A program made the translations under genes and the position numbers. Positions 33,805 through 34,328 of a stretch of DNA of 34,328 nt are shown piece after piece. This stretch comes from Wenzhouxiangella sp. (lineage in GTDB: Bacteria; Pseudomonadota; Gammaproteobacteria; Xanthomonadales; Wenzhouxiangellaceae), in NCBI GenBank assembly GCA_007135355.1, contig SLJA01000002.1:1-34328 (forward strand), read 5' to 3'. A model generated the notes under the pieces. It was not told the origin of the DNA and made no database searches. It was given only the letters and a program-made list of their open reading frames with translations. Within the stretch, counting starts at the first letter, position 1, and every line of letters begins with the position of its first letter.

Positions 33805-34328
33805 ATGTTGGAGGGGATCGCAGGCGTTGTGATTGGACTGATGGTCGGCGCAACAGTGCTTTGGCTGTGGATGGACCGGAAAGCCGGCAGTCCGGAAGAA
33901 GTGGAAAAGCTCAAGAAGGAAAATGAGCGTTTCCGCGAGGAAGTCAACGTGCATTTCGTGCAGACCGCAGAGCTGATCAATCAGTTGACCGATAGTTACA
34001 AGGCCGTGTTTGATCATCTCAGTGAGGGAGCGGAGAAGCTGGTCGAGCCTGAGGTGGTGCGCGAGCGCATGCCGCAAGTCACCGACGAGGAAGTCCGGCT
34101 CAAGCGAATTGGCGCACCGCGACCGGTCGACGTCGAGGAGAACGTCAATGCCGCGCCCGAGCAAGAGCCCGAGGCGGAGCAGGCGCCAGAGCCAGAGCAG
34201 GGCTCCAAGTCGGAGCAGGAGTCCGAGCCAGAGCAGGAGTCCAAGCCGGAGCAGGAGTCCAAGCCGGAGCAAGAGTCCAAGCCGGAGCAAGAGTCCAAGC
34301 CGGAGCAGGAGTCCAAGCCGGAGCAGGA
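33805..34328 (+). CDS. zapG: ZapG/YhcB-like (DUF1043) cell-division protein, cut by the window end
   Basis: Only the first 174 codons are present and no stop is reached. The chain has an N-terminal membrane helix (GIAGVVIGLMVGATVLWLW), a coiled-coil region (SPEEVEKLKKENERFREEVNVHFVQTAELINQLTDSYKAVFDHLSEGAEKL) and then an acidic tail. The segment VNVHFVQTAELINQLTDSYKAVFDHL matches the ZapG/YhcB pattern (HFxxSAELLxxMxxDYxxLYxHM), a family tied to division and envelope growth. E. coli YhcB ends near residue 132; here the tail becomes a run of ESKPEQ repeats, an unusual extension. The ribosome site is weak. Confidence 0.82.
   Translation, partial: MLEGIAGVVIGLMVGATVLWLWMDRKAGSPEEVEKLKKENERFREEVNVHFVQTAELINQLTDSYKAVFDHLSEGAEKLVEPEVVRERMPQVTDEEVRLKRIGAPRPVDVEENVNAAPEQEPEAEQAPEPEQGSKSEQESEPEQESKPEQESKPEQESKPEQESKPEQESKPEQ
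34201..34328 (+). repeat. 18-bp in-frame tandem repeat coding for (ESKPEQ)n in the zapG-like gene
   Basis: From 34201 the sequence repeats every 18 bases: GSKSEQ, ESEPEQ, then five copies of ESKPEQ (34237-34326), still running at the window end. The copies differ only by CAG/CAA changes, so they expanded recently. The length cannot be known from this window. Repeats of 18 bases keep the frame when their number changes, so tail length could vary between strains. Confidence 0.9.

Noticed and set aside
34014-34316. Minus-strand ORF of repeated LDSCSG units
   Set aside because: It is the mirror of the ESKPEQ-coding repeat of the zapG-like gene; it has no ribosome site and its repeats follow from the sense codons.
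34201-34328. CRISPR array
   Set aside because: The 18-bp units are directly tandem without spacers and in frame with a coding sequence.

Overview
This is GC-rich, densely coding bacterial chromosome: 28 protein genes, no tRNA, rRNA, CRISPR array, integrase or intact insertion sequence seen. The run yhbY <- -> rlmE-ftsH-folP-glmM, together with OxyR, AidB, BipA/TypA and a ZapG-like protein, points to a gammaproteobacterium. The lineage is inferred, perhaps Chromatiales or the Xanthomonadales/Wenzhouxiangella side. No gene is clearly broken; the last one runs off the right edge.

Left part (1-10.6 kb, + strand): typA; a 167-bp palindromic, MITE-like element; a TPR/GGDEF diguanylate cyclase; an acyl-CoA dehydrogenase/aminoglycoside-phosphotransferase-like kinase pair that looks like a split ACAD10/ACAD11 or LvaC/LvaA couple; two bacterial PH-domain membrane proteins (YdbS/YdbT type); and prpB-prpC of the 2-methylcitrate cycle. 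The kinase/dehydrogenase pair could feed propionyl-CoA to PrpB/PrpC (inference). A palindromic intergenic repeat made of 10-bp units follows.

Middle part (10.7-24.6 kb): on the minus strand, a small membrane coiled-coil protein with a DUF502 protein, and an AstE/AspA-like M14 metallohydrolase. Divergent from these is a four-gene ABC cassette (ATPase, GldF-like permease, GldG-like protein, DUF4340 protein). Next comes a minus-strand unit aidB - YfcC-like transporter - oxyR, a tiny lipoprotein on the + strand, and a minus-strand unit yhbY - Mth938-like gene - S9 prolyl oligopeptidase.

Right part (24.6-34.3 kb): rlmE-ftsH, a strong terminator hairpin, then folP-glmM-2OG/Fe(II) oxygenase joined by ATGA overlaps. 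The oxygenase sits where secG usually follows glmM. Then come a minus-strand xseA, a GNAT-nitrilase fusion gene and a truncated zapG-like gene with an expanding-looking 18-bp (ESKPEQ) tandem repeat.

No single feature is clearly a new defence or mobile system. The most rewarding items are the MITE-like palindrome, the ACAD/APH pair close to prpBC, the GldFG/DUF4340 cassette, the aidB-yfcC-oxyR unit, the zapG repeat tail, and promoters placed so that xseA and the small lipoprotein would be read from leaderless mRNAs. Promoter calls rest on -10 boxes seen by eye and are tentative.
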